A DNA stretch of 64,000 bases from contig JAEXAY010000004.1 in the NCBI GenBank assembly GCA_023457895.1, forward strand, positions 1 to 64,000, given 5' to 3'. The notes below the pieces were generated by a model that was not told the origin of the DNA, searched no databases, and saw only the letters and a program-made list of their open reading frames with translations. This stretch comes from Pseudomonadota bacterium. Lineage in GTDB: Bacteria; Pseudomonadota; Alphaproteobacteria; Sphingomonadales; Sphingomonadaceae. The translations under genes and the position numbers were made by a program. This document shows, in pieces, positions 23,802-32,398 of this stretch. Within the stretch, counting starts at the first letter, position 1, and each line of letters begins with the position of its first letter.

Positions 23802-24802
23802 AGCCGCACCATCTTCATGCCCGCTTCGCTATAGCGCAGGCCCGCGGTTCCGCCGACCGGCGCGGCCGTGTCCAGCGTCGCCAGATCGTCGGTGTCGAGG
23901 TTGACGTTGACCGCAGCGACACTGTCTTCGAGCGTGGCACGGCGTTTCGACCCGGGGATGGGGACAATGTCCTCGCCCTGCGCCAGCAGCCAGGCGAGCG
24001 CGATCTGGGCCGGTGAAACGCTGTGCTTGTCGGCGACGCCGCGCACCACCTTGACCAGTTCCATATTGCGGTCGAAATTTTCCTTGCTCATGCGCGGATC
24101 ATTCTGCCGCCAGTCATTGGCGTCGATCTGGTCGTGGCTGGTGATGCTGCCGGTAAGAAAACCCCGGCCGAGCGGGGAATAAGGCACGAAGCCGACGCCA
24201 AGTTCGCGAGCGGTGGGGAGAATGTCGGTTTCGACCTCGCGCTCCCACAGCGAATATTCGGATTGCAGCGCAGTAATCGGCGCAACCGCTGCCGCCCTGC
24301 GCAATGTCTCGGGTCCTGCTTCGGACAGGCCGATATGGCGGATCTTGCCTTCCTTCTGAAGGTCGGCAAGCGCACCGACGGTTTCCTCGATCGGCACATT
24401 GGGGTCAACGCGATGCTGATAGTAAAGGTCAATCACGTCGATGCCGAGCCGCTTCAGCGAGCCTTCCACCGCACGCCGGGCATTGGCGGCGCTGCCGTCG
24501 ACACCCGCCATCTTGCCATCATTGAAGCGAAATCCGAACTTGGTGGCGATCACCAGCTTGTCGCGCTGGTCCGCCGAAAAGCTTGCAAAGGCCCGGCCGA
24601 GCAGTTCCTCATTCTTGTAGGGACCATAGACTTCGGCGGTATCGAAAAAGGTCACGCCCAGTTCGACCGCGCGCTGGAGCGTGGCGATCGCCTCCTCTTC
24701 ATTCGCGACGCCATACATGTTCATTCCAACGCCTGCCATCGGCATACAGCCAAGGCCGAGCGCGGAAACCTTGAGGTCCTTGCCAAGAGTGCGATATTGC
24801 AT
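23798..24802 (-). CDS. Aldo/keto reductase
   Basis: A 334-residue NADPH-dependent TIM-barrel oxidoreductase. The catalytic tetrad is visible: D and Y in FFDTAEVYGPYKNEELLG, K in KLVIATKFGF, and H in DLYYQHRVDP. The C-terminal GDDIVPIPGSKRRATLEDSVAAVNV coenzyme segment is typical of the YakC/AKR13-like group. The start at 24802 has AAGGAG upstream at ten bases. It lies 22 bases after the DAACS symporter gene on the same strand. The substrate is not predictable. Confidence 0.92.
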   Translation of the reverse strand: MQYRTLGKDLKVSALGLGCMPMAGVGMNMYGVANEEEAIATLQRAVELGVTFFDTAEVYGPYKNEELLGRAFASFSADQRDKLVIATKFGFRFNDGKMAGVDGSAANARRAVEGSLKRLGIDVIDLYYQHRVDPNVPIEETVGALADLQKEGKIRHIGLSEAGPETLRRAAAVAPITALQSEYSLWEREVETDILPTARELGVGFVPYSPLGRGFLTGSITSHDQIDANDWRQNDPRMSKENFDRNMELVKVVRGVADKHSVSPAQIALAWLLAQGEDIVPIPGSKRRATLEDSVAAVNVNLDTDDLATLDTAAPVGGTAGLRYSEAGMKMVRL

Positions 24803-24824
24803 AAGCCCAAGTCTCCTTGATCGT

Positions 24825-26147
24825 TCAGATTTGCGTGTGGCTGACGAGGTCGGGCGTATCGACCAGGTCATCGGCGCTTTGCTTGTCGATTGCCGCGGTC
24901 AGCGCGACATCCATCGTCACATTGCCCACAGTGCGGAAAATATCGGGGATGGTTTCGACCGCAATGAGGAGCGCAAGCGGTTCGACCGGCAGGCCCATCG
25001 CCACGCAGATCGGCGCGATCGAGGCGACAAAGCTCACCGTTCCCGGCAGGCTGACCGAGCCCATAGTAGTCACCGCCGCGGTCGCGACCCCGGCGGCGAT
25101 CTGCGCGGGGGTCAGCTGAATACCATACCAGTGCGCGACATAGAGCGCGACCGCAAGGTTCATCGACGGGCTGGTGGCGCGGTAGAGCGCGACGGCGAGC
25201 GGCAGCACGACGTCGGCGATCTGCCGCCGGACGCCGAGCATCTCGGTACCGCGCAGCATCGCGGGGAGCGAGGCGAGCGAGCTTTGCGTCGAGATCGCGA
25301 CCGCCTGTGCCGGTACCGCGGCCCTGGCAAAACTGCCGAGCGGCAGCTTGGCGGTGACAACCGCGAAGACATAGGCGAACAAGAGAACGAGGATGCCCAT
25401 CGAGGCGACGATCGCGACATAATGGGCGAGGGCGCCGAGCGCCGCCGCGCCCGTCTGCGCCGCGACCACATAGGCGAGCATGAACACGCCGACCGGCCCC
25501 GCCAGCAGCACCCAATGGATCATCACCACCATCGCATCGGTCATCGCGGCGAAGAAATTGGCGATGATCCGGCGGAATTCCGGCACGATCCGGGTGACGG
25601 CAAAGGCGAACAGGGTTGTGAAGATGATGAGTGGCAGGATCTTGTCCTCGCTCGCCGCCTTGAACACGTTGGAGGGGATGAGATCGCGCACGAAATCGGC
25701 GAAGGTCGGAACCTGCTTGATCGTATCCGCGCCCGACAGCGTCGCCTTCAGCGCCGCCGCCGATTCCTGTGGCATCGGGAAGATCGACAGGATGGCGGGA
25801 ATATAAAGCGCGCAAAAGATCGTGCTCGCCCATAACAGCGCGACGAACCACAGCACGGTGCGCGCGGTGATCCGCCCGGCCTTCGCCGCCTCAGCGGTCT
25901 GGACGATGCCGGTCACGAGCAGGCCGACGACCAGCGGCACGATCGTCATCTTGAGCGCGTTGAGCCACAGTGAGCCGATCAGCTCGGCCCAGGGCACGGT
26001 GGTTGCGGCAAAGGCCTTGCCCTGCCGCGCGACGATGATCCCGGCGATCAGCCCGAGCGCCAGCGCGATCAGGATGCGTGCGCTGTTGGTTTTCCAGAAT
26101 GGGGTTGGGCGGCTGGGTGCGCCCGCGGCGGCGATGTCATCATTCAT
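24825..26147 (-). CDS. Dicarboxylate/amino acid:cation symporter (DAACS)
   Basis: A 440-residue transporter of the glutamate/dicarboxylate symporter family. It shows ILIALALGLIAGIIVA and WAELIGSLWLNALKMTIVPLVVGLLVTGI at the N-terminus. The substrate-site hairpin is AISTQSSLASLPAMLRG, a serine-rich hairpin motif, and SPSMNLAVALYVAHWYG provides the NMDG-like region. It takes up C4-dicarboxylates or acidic amino acids with Na+ or H+. The start at 26147 is preferred on length but has a weak ribosome site; an upstream in-frame start at 26183 is possible. Confidence 0.9.
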   Translation of the reverse strand: MNDDIAAAGAPSRPTPFWKTNSARILIALALGLIAGIIVARQGKAFAATTVPWAELIGSLWLNALKMTIVPLVVGLLVTGIVQTAEAAKAGRITARTVLWFVALLWASTIFCALYIPAILSIFPMPQESAAALKATLSGADTIKQVPTFADFVRDLIPSNVFKAASEDKILPLIIFTTLFAFAVTRIVPEFRRIIANFFAAMTDAMVVMIHWVLLAGPVGVFMLAYVVAAQTGAAALGALAHYVAIVASMGILVLLFAYVFAVVTAKLPLGSFARAAVPAQAVAISTQSSLASLPAMLRGTEMLGVRRQIADVVLPLAVALYRATSPSMNLAVALYVAHWYGIQLTPAQIAAGVATAAVTTMGSVSLPGTVSFVASIAPICVAMGLPVEPLALLIAVETIPDIFRTVGNVTMDVALTAAIDKQSADDLVDTPDLVSHTQI

Positions 26148-26310
26148 GGCGCGATGGTTTGCCTTAATTGCGCGGGGCCGCAAGCAAATAATCTTGCCTG
26201 TGGCGGGTGTAAAACCCTAGAAGCGCGCTTATCGCTTTCGGGATGCGGGCGCTCCATGCCCGCGTCGGAGCTTCTTATGTCAGCGGCGCGAGCCGCATAG
26301 CGGAGACAGG

Positions 26311-27654
26311 ATGGGAAGAAGATTTTTCGGCACGGACGGTATCCGGGGGCTGACCAACGCCTCCCCGATGACCGCCGAGATTGCCATGAAGGTCGGGATG
26401 GCCGCCGGCGCACATTTCCTGCGCGGCGATCACAAGCATCGCGTTGTTGTCGGCAAGGATACGCGGCTTTCGGGCTATATGCTCGAAAATGCCATCGTTG
26501 CGGGGTTTACCAGCGTCGGCATGGATGTGGTGCAGGTGGGGCCGATGCCGACGCCTGCAGTCGCGATGCTGACGCGCTCGATGCGCGCGGATCTCGGCGT
26601 GATGATTTCCGCAAGCCACAATCCCTATCATGACAATGGGATCAAGCTGTTCGGGCCCGATGGCTACAAGCTGTCCGATGCCGACGAAATCCGCATCGAG
26701 GAGCTGCTGGCGTCGGATGTCGACCTCGCGCTTCCCAATGATATCGGCCGTGCCCGCCGCATCGAGGACGCCCGCGGGCGCTACATCCACGCGGTCAAGC
26801 AGTCGCTCCCCGAGCATGTCCGCCTCGATGGCCTCAAGATCGTGGTCGATTGCGCCAATGGCGCGGCCTACAACACCACGCCGACCGCCTTCTGGGAACT
26901 GGGTGCAAGCGTGACCGCGATCGGGGTCAATCCCAATGGCCGCAACATCAATGATGGCTGCGGCTCGACCTCGCTCGGCCAGTTGCGCGAGCGGGTGGTG
27001 TTCGAACAGGCCGACATCGGCATCGCACTCGATGGCGATGCCGACCGGCTGATCGTGGTCGATGAACAGGGCGAGGTGGTCGATGGCGATCAGATCATGG
27101 CGCTGATCGGATCGACCTGGAACGAGGCGGGGCTGCTGCGCGGCGGCGGTGTCGTCGCGACCGTGATGTCCAACCTCGGGCTTGAACGCCATCTCCAGTC
27201 GCAGGGGCTGATGCTGGTGCGCACCGCCGTGGGCGACCGTCACGTGCTTGAACGGATGCGGTCGGGCGGGTTCAATGTCGGCGGCGAGCAATCGGGCCAT
27301 ATGATCCTTTCCGACCATGCGACCACCGGAGACGGCACCGTCGCGGCGCTTCAGGTGCTCGCGGCACTGGTCGAAAGCGGCAGGAAGGCCTCGGAATTAT
27401 TGCATCAGTTTGATCCGGTTCCACAACTTCTTAAGAATGTCCGGTATAAGAAGGGCTCGGCGCCGCTCGAAGCGGAGCCGGTCAAAAAGGCAATCGCGGA
27501 CGCGGAACGCGATCTCCAGGGGGAAGGGCGGCTGGTTATCCGGGCATCGGGGACCGAGCCGCTGATCCGGGTCATGGCGGAAGGCGACAATGCCGGCCGC
27601 GTGACGGAGGTCGTCGACCGTATCTGCGCGGCGGTGGAGAAGGCCGCTGCCTGA
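26311..27654 (+). CDS. glmM: Phosphoglucosamine mutase
   Basis: A 447-residue enzyme converting glucosamine-6-phosphate to glucosamine-1-phosphate for UDP-GlcNAc, hence peptidoglycan and lipid A. Family landmarks are FFGTDGIRGLTN at the start, the phosphoserine loop MISASHNPYHDNGIKLF (S102), the metal loop DGDADRLIVVDE, the sugar-binding GGEQSGHMI, and the phosphate-binding RASGTEPLIRVM at the end. Full length for the family. It heads a plus-strand run with DUF1272, thiD-VOC and rnhB. Confidence 0.97.
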   Translation: MGRRFFGTDGIRGLTNASPMTAEIAMKVGMAAGAHFLRGDHKHRVVVGKDTRLSGYMLENAIVAGFTSVGMDVVQVGPMPTPAVAMLTRSMRADLGVMISASHNPYHDNGIKLFGPDGYKLSDADEIRIEELLASDVDLALPNDIGRARRIEDARGRYIHAVKQSLPEHVRLDGLKIVVDCANGAAYNTTPTAFWELGASVTAIGVNPNGRNINDGCGSTSLGQLRERVVFEQADIGIALDGDADRLIVVDEQGEVVDGDQIMALIGSTWNEAGLLRGGGVVATVMSNLGLERHLQSQGLMLVRTAVGDRHVLERMRSGGFNVGGEQSGHMILSDHATTGDGTVAALQVLAALVESGRKASELLHQFDPVPQLLKNVRYKKGSAPLEAEPVKKAIADAERDLQGEGRLVIRASGTEPLIRVMAEGDNAGRVTEVVDRICAAVEKAAA

Positions 27655-27669
27655 GGCGGGGAAGTTTGA

Positions 27670-27909
27670 ATGCTTGAGATGCGGCCAGATTGCGAAAGAT
27701 GCGGCACCGGCCTGCCCGCCGATGCGCCGGGTGCGTTCATCTGTTCGTTCGAATGCACCTTCTGCGCCGCGTGCAGCGAGGCGCTGGACGACATCTGCCC
27801 CAATTGCGGCGGCGAACTGATGGACCGGCCGGTGCGCCGGACCGAATTGCTGGCGCAATATCCGGCCTCGGTCACGCGCAAATATGAGGGTGGGGGCAGC
27901 AAGGCATGA
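27670..27909 (+). CDS. DUF1272 zinc-ribbon-like protein
   Basis: A 79-residue protein with eight cysteines in paired motifs: CERCGTGLP, FICSFECTFCAACSE and CPNCGGEL. This is the pattern of DUF1272 (MLEMRPDCERCGTGLP...AFICSFECTFC). It likely binds one or two zinc ions. It lies 15 bases after glmM and overlaps the thiD fusion by four bases, so it is cotranscribed. The function of the family is unknown. Confidence 0.9.
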   Translation: MLEMRPDCERCGTGLPADAPGAFICSFECTFCAACSEALDDICPNCGGELMDRPVRRTELLAQYPASVTRKYEGGGSKA

Positions 27910-29087
27910 CCATGAACGATCCCATGGCGCGCGTTCTCATCATCGCTGGTTCGGACAGTGGCGGCGGCGCGGGCATTCAGGCGGACATCAAGACCGTCAC
28001 CATGCTGGGCGGCCATGCCATGACCGCGATCACCTCGGTGACGGCGCAGAACACGATGGGGGTGGTCGATGTCCACCCGATCCCGACCGATATGGTGCTG
28101 GCGCAGATTGACGCGGTGGTCGATGATATTGGCTGCGATGCGGTCAAGATCGGCATGATCGGCTCGGCCGCGACCGCGCATGCGGTGGCCGATTATCTCG
28201 AGCGCTCGGAGCGGGTTCCGGTGGTGTTCGATCCCGTCATGGTTTCGACCAGCGGCTCGGCGCTGGCGGATGCGGATACCATCGAGGCCTTTGCCCGGCT
28301 GATGCGCGTCGCGACGATCGTGACGCCCAACCTGCCCGAACTCGCGGCGCTTTCGGTCGGCGATGATGAAGTCGCCGCCGCGCTCAACCTCGTGTCGCAA
28401 TATGGCTGCGCCGTCCTCATCAAGGGCGGGCATGAAGAAGGTGACGTGCTGGTCGATGCGCTGGTCGAGGAAGACAATATGACCAGCTGGCAGGCCAACC
28501 GCATCGTCACGCGCAACACCCACGGCACCGGCTGCACCATGGCGAGCGCGATCGCGGTGCATCTGGCGCAGGGGATGGATCTGCCCGCCGCGGTCGACCG
28601 CGCGCGCGAATTTGTGCGCATCGCGCTGATGGAGGCGCCCGACCTTGGCGAAGGCCACGGCCCGATGGGGCACGGCCGGGTGCGGCTCGACGTCGGCAAG
28701 GCGCTGACGCTCAACCAGATCACCGTCTGCATGTCGGATTATGACGCGTCCTTTGCCTTTTACGAAAAGTTCGGGCTCCGGCCGATTGTCGGCAAAAAGC
28801 CCGATTATGCCCGGTTCGAAACCGCGGGCGGGGCGACGCTTTCTATCCATAACGATCCGGATTGTGCTGGCCCCGGCGGAACCCACATCTATCTCGAATG
28901 TCCCGATCTCGACGCGACGGCGGAGCGGCTGGGCCGCGAAGGCTTCCGCTTCGAACATGGCCCGGTGAGCCAGCCCTGGCTCTGGCGCGAGGCGCGGCTG
29001 CGCGATCCGTTCGGCAATATCATCTGTCTTTACAAGGCCGGTGAAAACCGGCGCTTCCCGCCGTGGAGAATCCGCGATAAGGACTGA
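27906..29087 (+). CDS. thiD: HMP/HMP-phosphate kinase ThiD fused to a C-terminal VOC domain
   Basis: A 393-residue fusion. Residues about 8-265 are ThiD, which phosphorylates hydroxymethylpyrimidine (and its phosphate) for thiamine synthesis: VLIIAGSDSGGGAGIQADIKT, VKIGMIGS, VFDPVMVSTSG and the active-site HGTGCTMASAI. After a short linker (MGHGRVRLDVGKALT) residues about 268-385 form a vicinal-oxygen-chelate domain (LNQITVCMSDYDASFAFYEKFGLRPIV; THIYLECPDLDATAERL; LRDPFGNIICLY). No stop or start lies at the junction, so the fusion is real in this sequence. ThiD alone is usually about 260-270 residues. The role of the VOC part is unknown. Confidence 0.92.
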   Translation: MTMNDPMARVLIIAGSDSGGGAGIQADIKTVTMLGGHAMTAITSVTAQNTMGVVDVHPIPTDMVLAQIDAVVDDIGCDAVKIGMIGSAATAHAVADYLERSERVPVVFDPVMVSTSGSALADADTIEAFARLMRVATIVTPNLPELAALSVGDDEVAAALNLVSQYGCAVLIKGGHEEGDVLVDALVEEDNMTSWQANRIVTRNTHGTGCTMASAIAVHLAQGMDLPAAVDRAREFVRIALMEAPDLGEGHGPMGHGRVRLDVGKALTLNQITVCMSDYDASFAFYEKFGLRPIVGKKPDYARFETAGGATLSIHNDPDCAGPGGTHIYLECPDLDATAERLGREGFRFEHGPVSQPWLWREARLRDPFGNIICLYKAGENRRFPPWRIRDKD

Positions 29088-29105
29088 CGCCATGAAGGCG
29101 TTTGC

Positions 29106-29690
29106 ATGATAGTCGGGGTGGATGAAGCGGGAAGGGGCCCCCTGGCCGGACCGGTGGTCGCGGCGGCTGTGGTGCTGTGCGGCAAGGAAATCCGCGGACT
29201 CGGCGACAGCAAGCTGCTCAATCCCGCGCAGCGCGCCCGGCTCGAAGCGCGCATCCTCGAACGCTGCCTCTACGGGATCGGCATCGCCACTGTTGCCGAA
29301 ATTGACAGCATTAACATTTTCCAGGCGACCATGCTCGCGATGACCCGTGCGGTCGAGGCCCTGTGCGAGGCGGCCGGCGCGGAGCCGCTGCGCATCCTGA
29401 TCGACGGGAACCTCACCCCGTTCGGGCGCAATCCGGGCTGGCGCTGGGCATGTTGCGAGGCGATCGTCAAGGGCGATGCCAGCGAACGCTGCATTTCGGC
29501 TGCCTCGATCCTCGCCAAGGAGGCGCGCGACCGGATGATGCGCGATTATTGCGCGGCGCATCCGGGCTATGGTTTCTCCCGGCACAAGGGCTATGGTACC
29601 CCTGAGCATCTGAGGGCGCTGCGCGAACTCGGGCCGACCCCGCTCCACCGCCGCAGCTTTGCCCCCGTCGCCCAACTGGAAATGTTTTAG
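29106..29690 (+). CDS. rnhB: Ribonuclease HII
   Basis: A 194-residue RNase H2-type enzyme that removes ribonucleotides and RNA primers from DNA. The catalytic acidic set is present: VGVDEAGRGPLAGPV (D, E), LGDSKLL, LIDGN (D), and the C-terminal AASILAKEARDRMM with D. The GYGFSRHKGYGTPEH segment is diagnostic. The start at 29106 has AAGGCG at a suitable distance; an overlapping out-of-frame ATG at 29092 ends after five codons. It precedes ccrM. Confidence 0.96.
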   Translation: MIVGVDEAGRGPLAGPVVAAAVVLCGKEIRGLGDSKLLNPAQRARLEARILERCLYGIGIATVAEIDSINIFQATMLAMTRAVEALCEAAGAEPLRILIDGNLTPFGRNPGWRWACCEAIVKGDASERCISAASILAKEARDRMMRDYCAAHPGYGFSRHKGYGTPEHLRALRELGPTPLHRRSFAPVAQLEMF

Positions 29691-29698
29691 GCGCCTCT

Positions 29699-29832
29699 CA
29701 CCCTCCCTTTTTCAGGGACGGTCAAAAATTGCGGCGCGATTTTCGGGGTGGATAAAACGCGGCTTGGGTAAACCCGCAATACCCACCCCAAAAAAGCTGC
29801 CGCTTTTTCGACCCTCCTGGAAAGGGAGGGTG
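29699..29832. repeat. 134-bp nested palindrome between rnhB and ccrM
   Basis: The outer arms are a perfect 12-bp inverted repeat (CACCCTCCCTTT at 29699-29710 with 29821-29832). Inner complementary stretches are GGTCAAAAA/TTTTTCGACC, TTTTCGGGGTGG/CCACCCCAAAA, and a central GGGT-AA-ACCC. The element can extrude as a cruciform or fold as one long RNA hairpin. It differs in sequence from the other two repeat families in the window. Confidence 0.75.
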
Positions 29833-29883
29833 GCCGGGCAAGTTTTTTTCCGGCGAGTCCTTTGCGCCACACCACAAGGGATG

Positions 29884-30043
29884 GAGTCTGGGTGAAGAGT
29901 TCATAAACCATATGATGTGGGGACTCGTTTCGTTCTCAAACTGTTAACCATTTTGTCAGGCTTGTTCCCTAAGCTTTTGAACTTGACGCAAAGAGTCCGT
30001 GGACTCAGTTTGCCGCTCCGCGACCAGAAGGGGGCCATGATTC
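29884..30043 (+). promoter_or_regulatory. ccrM promoter region: five GANTC sites and a CtrA-like half-site
   Basis: GANTC sites occur at 29884-29888, 29922-29926, 29993-29997, 30002-30006 and 30039-30043. TTAACCAT, matching the CtrA half-site used in alphaproteobacteria, lies at 29944-29951. GANTC is the target of CcrM itself, so this is a likely self-sensing promoter, active when hemimethylated after replication as described for Caulobacter ccrM. The region together with the palindrome fills the 354 bases between rnhB and ccrM. Confidence 0.6.
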
Positions 30044-30044
30044 A

Positions 30045-31202
30045 ATGGGTGTGATCGACAAATTTACCAGCCTGGATGCCCGGGCCACAAAGCCCGCGCG
30101 CAAGGCTGCGGCCGCGAAAGCCGCGCCCGCATCGCTCCCGCTCAACAGCATATTGAAGGGCGACTGCGTCACCCATATGCGCGCGCTCCCCGATGCCTCG
30201 GTCGACATGATCTTTGCCGATCCGCCCTATAATCTCCAGCTTGGCGGCGATCTGTTCCGCCCCGATGGCAGCCAGGTCGATGCGGTCGACGATGATTGGG
30301 ACAAGTTCGATACCTTTGCCGCCTATGATCGCTTCACCCGCGAATGGCTGGCCGAAGCGCGCCGTATCCTGAAACCCAATGGCACCATCTGGGTGATCGG
30401 CAGCTATCACAATATCTTCCGCGTCGGCACGGCGGTGCAGGATGCCGGCTTCTGGATTTTGAACGATATCATCTGGGTCAAATCCAACCCGATGCCCAAT
30501 TTCAAGGGCACGCGCTTCACCAATGCGCACGAAACGCTGATCTGGGCGTCGAAGGCGGAAGGGTCCAAATATAAGTTCAACTATCGCGCGATGAAGACGC
30601 TGAACGACGAATTGCAGATGCGGTCCGACTGGAATTTCCCGATTTGCGGCGGGCAGGAGCGGTTGAAGAAAAACGGCACCAAGGTGCACCCGACGCAGAA
30701 ACCCGAAGCCCTGCTCTACCGCGTGCTCCTCTCCTGCACCCAGCCGGGCGATGTCGTGCTCGACCCCTTTTTCGGGACCGGCACCACCGGCGCGGTCGCC
30801 AAGCGGCTCGGGCGCAACTGGATCGGCATCGAGCGCGAGGATGATTATATCTCCGCCGCGAGCGAGCGCATCGCGATCGAAATGCCGCTCGACGAATCGG
30901 CGCTCAAAACGATGCAGTCGCCCAAGGCCGCGCCGCGCGTCGCCTTCGGCACGCTGGTCGAGGTCGGCTATCTCCAGCCGGGCGCGGTGCTGACCGATAG
31001 CAAACGCCGCTGGAAGGCGGTGGTACGCGCCGATGGCAGCCTTGAATGCAATGGCGAGACCGGCTCGATCCACGGCATGGGCGCCAAGGTGCAGGGCGCG
31101 CCGAGCTGCAACGGCTGGACCTTCTGGCATTATGAGGATGTGAAGGGCCTCGCGCCGGTCGACAAGTTGCGCCAGACCTATCTGCTCGCTACCGAGATTT
31201 GA
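30045..31202 (+). CDS. ccrM: Cell-cycle DNA adenine methyltransferase CcrM (GANTC)
   Basis: A 385-residue beta-class N6-adenine methyltransferase. The catalytic DPPY (FADPPYNLQLGG, residues 59-62) precedes the SAM-binding FFGTGTTGAVAKRLGRNW, the beta-class order. The target-recognition region lies between (FKGTRFTNAHETLIWASK; WNFPICGGQERLKKNGTKVHPTQKP). The C-terminal 110 residues (TLVEVGYLQPGAVLTDSKRRWKAVV...WTFWHYED) are the RAMA domain typical of CcrM. Length fits the family. It methylates GANTC and, in relatives, couples gene expression to replication. The start at 30045 overlaps a GATTC. It overlaps folP by one base. Confidence 0.95.
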   Translation: MGVIDKFTSLDARATKPARKAAAAKAAPASLPLNSILKGDCVTHMRALPDASVDMIFADPPYNLQLGGDLFRPDGSQVDAVDDDWDKFDTFAAYDRFTREWLAEARRILKPNGTIWVIGSYHNIFRVGTAVQDAGFWILNDIIWVKSNPMPNFKGTRFTNAHETLIWASKAEGSKYKFNYRAMKTLNDELQMRSDWNFPICGGQERLKKNGTKVHPTQKPEALLYRVLLSCTQPGDVVLDPFFGTGTTGAVAKRLGRNWIGIEREDDYISAASERIAIEMPLDESALKTMQSPKAAPRVAFGTLVEVGYLQPGAVLTDSKRRWKAVVRADGSLECNGETGSIHGMGAKVQGAPSCNGWTFWHYEDVKGLAPVDKLRQTYLLATEI

Positions 31203-32323
31203 TGATCGCACCTGCCGACCGGATTTATTTCCAGCCCGCCGCCTTTGTCGCCCGCCCGCATGGGCTGGAGGGCGAGGTCCATCGCCTGCGCGACGGGCTG
31301 CTCTGGTTTTCCGCCTATCAGGTGAGCTGGCGCGATGCGGCCGGCGGCGTGCGGAAGGGCGAGCGGCTGGTGCCGGTTGCCGGTCTTGCTGCCTTTCTTG
31401 AAAGCCTGCCCGCACCCGCGCGCGCGCGCGCCGACCGCCAGCTTGCCCATATCCAGTCGCCGACGCGGCCGCTCCAGCTTGGCGAGCGCGTGATCCGCTT
31501 CGATCAGCCACGCGTCATGGCTATTCTGAACGTGACGCCCGACAGTTTTTCCGATGGCGGCAAGCATGCCGATATCGAGGCCGCGATCAATGCGGGCTTC
31601 GGTATGGCCGAACAGGGCGCGGACCTCATCGACGTCGGCGGCGAATCGACCCGGCCCGGCGCGCCGCTGGTGTGGGAGCAGGACGAGATCGCCCGCATCC
31701 AGCCGGTGGTGGAACGGCTCGCGCGCGGCGGTGTCGCAACCTCGGTGGATACCCGCAAGGCTGCGGTCATGGAGGCGGCGCTGGCGGCGGGCGGCGGGAT
31801 CATCAACGATATATCCGCGCTGCTCTATGACGAGCGCGCGCTCGCCGTGGTACGCGACAGCGGCGCTCCGGTGGTCTTGATGCACGCGCCGTCGCAGACG
31901 AGCGATCCGCATCAGGGTGCGGACTATCGCGATGTGCTGTTCGATATATTCGATTGGCTGGAAGCGCGTGTCGAAGCCGTGACCGCGGCAGGCATCGCGC
32001 AGGACCGCATCATCGTCGATCCCGGCCTTGGTTTCGGCAAGGGGGTCGGGGATAATCTCGCGCTGGTGAACGGTACCGCGCTGTTCCATGCGCTCGGCTG
32101 TCCGCTGCTCATCGGCGCGAGCCGCAAGCGGCTGATCGGTGCGCTCGACAATGAAGCGCCGGCCGACCGGCGGCTGGGCGGTTCGCTCGCGCTCCATCTT
32201 GCGGCGATCGCACAGGGCGCGCAGATCATCCGCGCGCATGACGTGGCTGAAACGGTGCAGGCTATCCGGATCTGGCGCGGCCTGCGCGATACGGCGCTCA
32301 CCGCACCTTTTACTGAAGGCTGA
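31202..32323 (+). CDS. folP: Dihydropteroate synthase with long N-terminal extension
   Basis: A 373-residue enzyme joining p-aminobenzoate to dihydropterin pyrophosphate in folate synthesis. The catalytic TIM barrel begins near residue 98 (RVMAILNVTPDSFSDGGKH) and contains DLIDVGGESTRPGA, SVDTRKAAV, GGGIINDIS, DPGLGFGK and the sulphonamide-site GASRKRLIG. A typical FolP is about 270-280 residues; the extra 95 or so N-terminal residues (IYFQPAAFVARPHGLEGEV) have no recognised domain. The ATG shares one base with the ccrM stop (TGATG). Confidence 0.94.
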   Translation: MIAPADRIYFQPAAFVARPHGLEGEVHRLRDGLLWFSAYQVSWRDAAGGVRKGERLVPVAGLAAFLESLPAPARARADRQLAHIQSPTRPLQLGERVIRFDQPRVMAILNVTPDSFSDGGKHADIEAAINAGFGMAEQGADLIDVGGESTRPGAPLVWEQDEIARIQPVVERLARGGVATSVDTRKAAVMEAALAAGGGIINDISALLYDERALAVVRDSGAPVVLMHAPSQTSDPHQGADYRDVLFDIFDWLEARVEAVTAAGIAQDRIIVDPGLGFGKGVGDNLALVNGTALFHALGCPLLIGASRKRLIGALDNEAPADRRLGGSLALHLAAIAQGAQIIRAHDVAETVQAIRIWRGLRDTALTAPFTEG

Positions 32324-32398
32324 GCAACCGGTTCCATCCTCCTTGCGTTTTCGCTACGGGGCCGCCATCTCGTGCCCGTTAACAAGGAGAAGAATAAG

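Noticed and set aside
27405..29675. A 756-codon open frame on the minus strand across glmM, thiD-VOC and rnhB
   Set aside because: It spans several real genes on the other strand, shows no recognisable motif, and its composition fits the complement of GC-rich codons.
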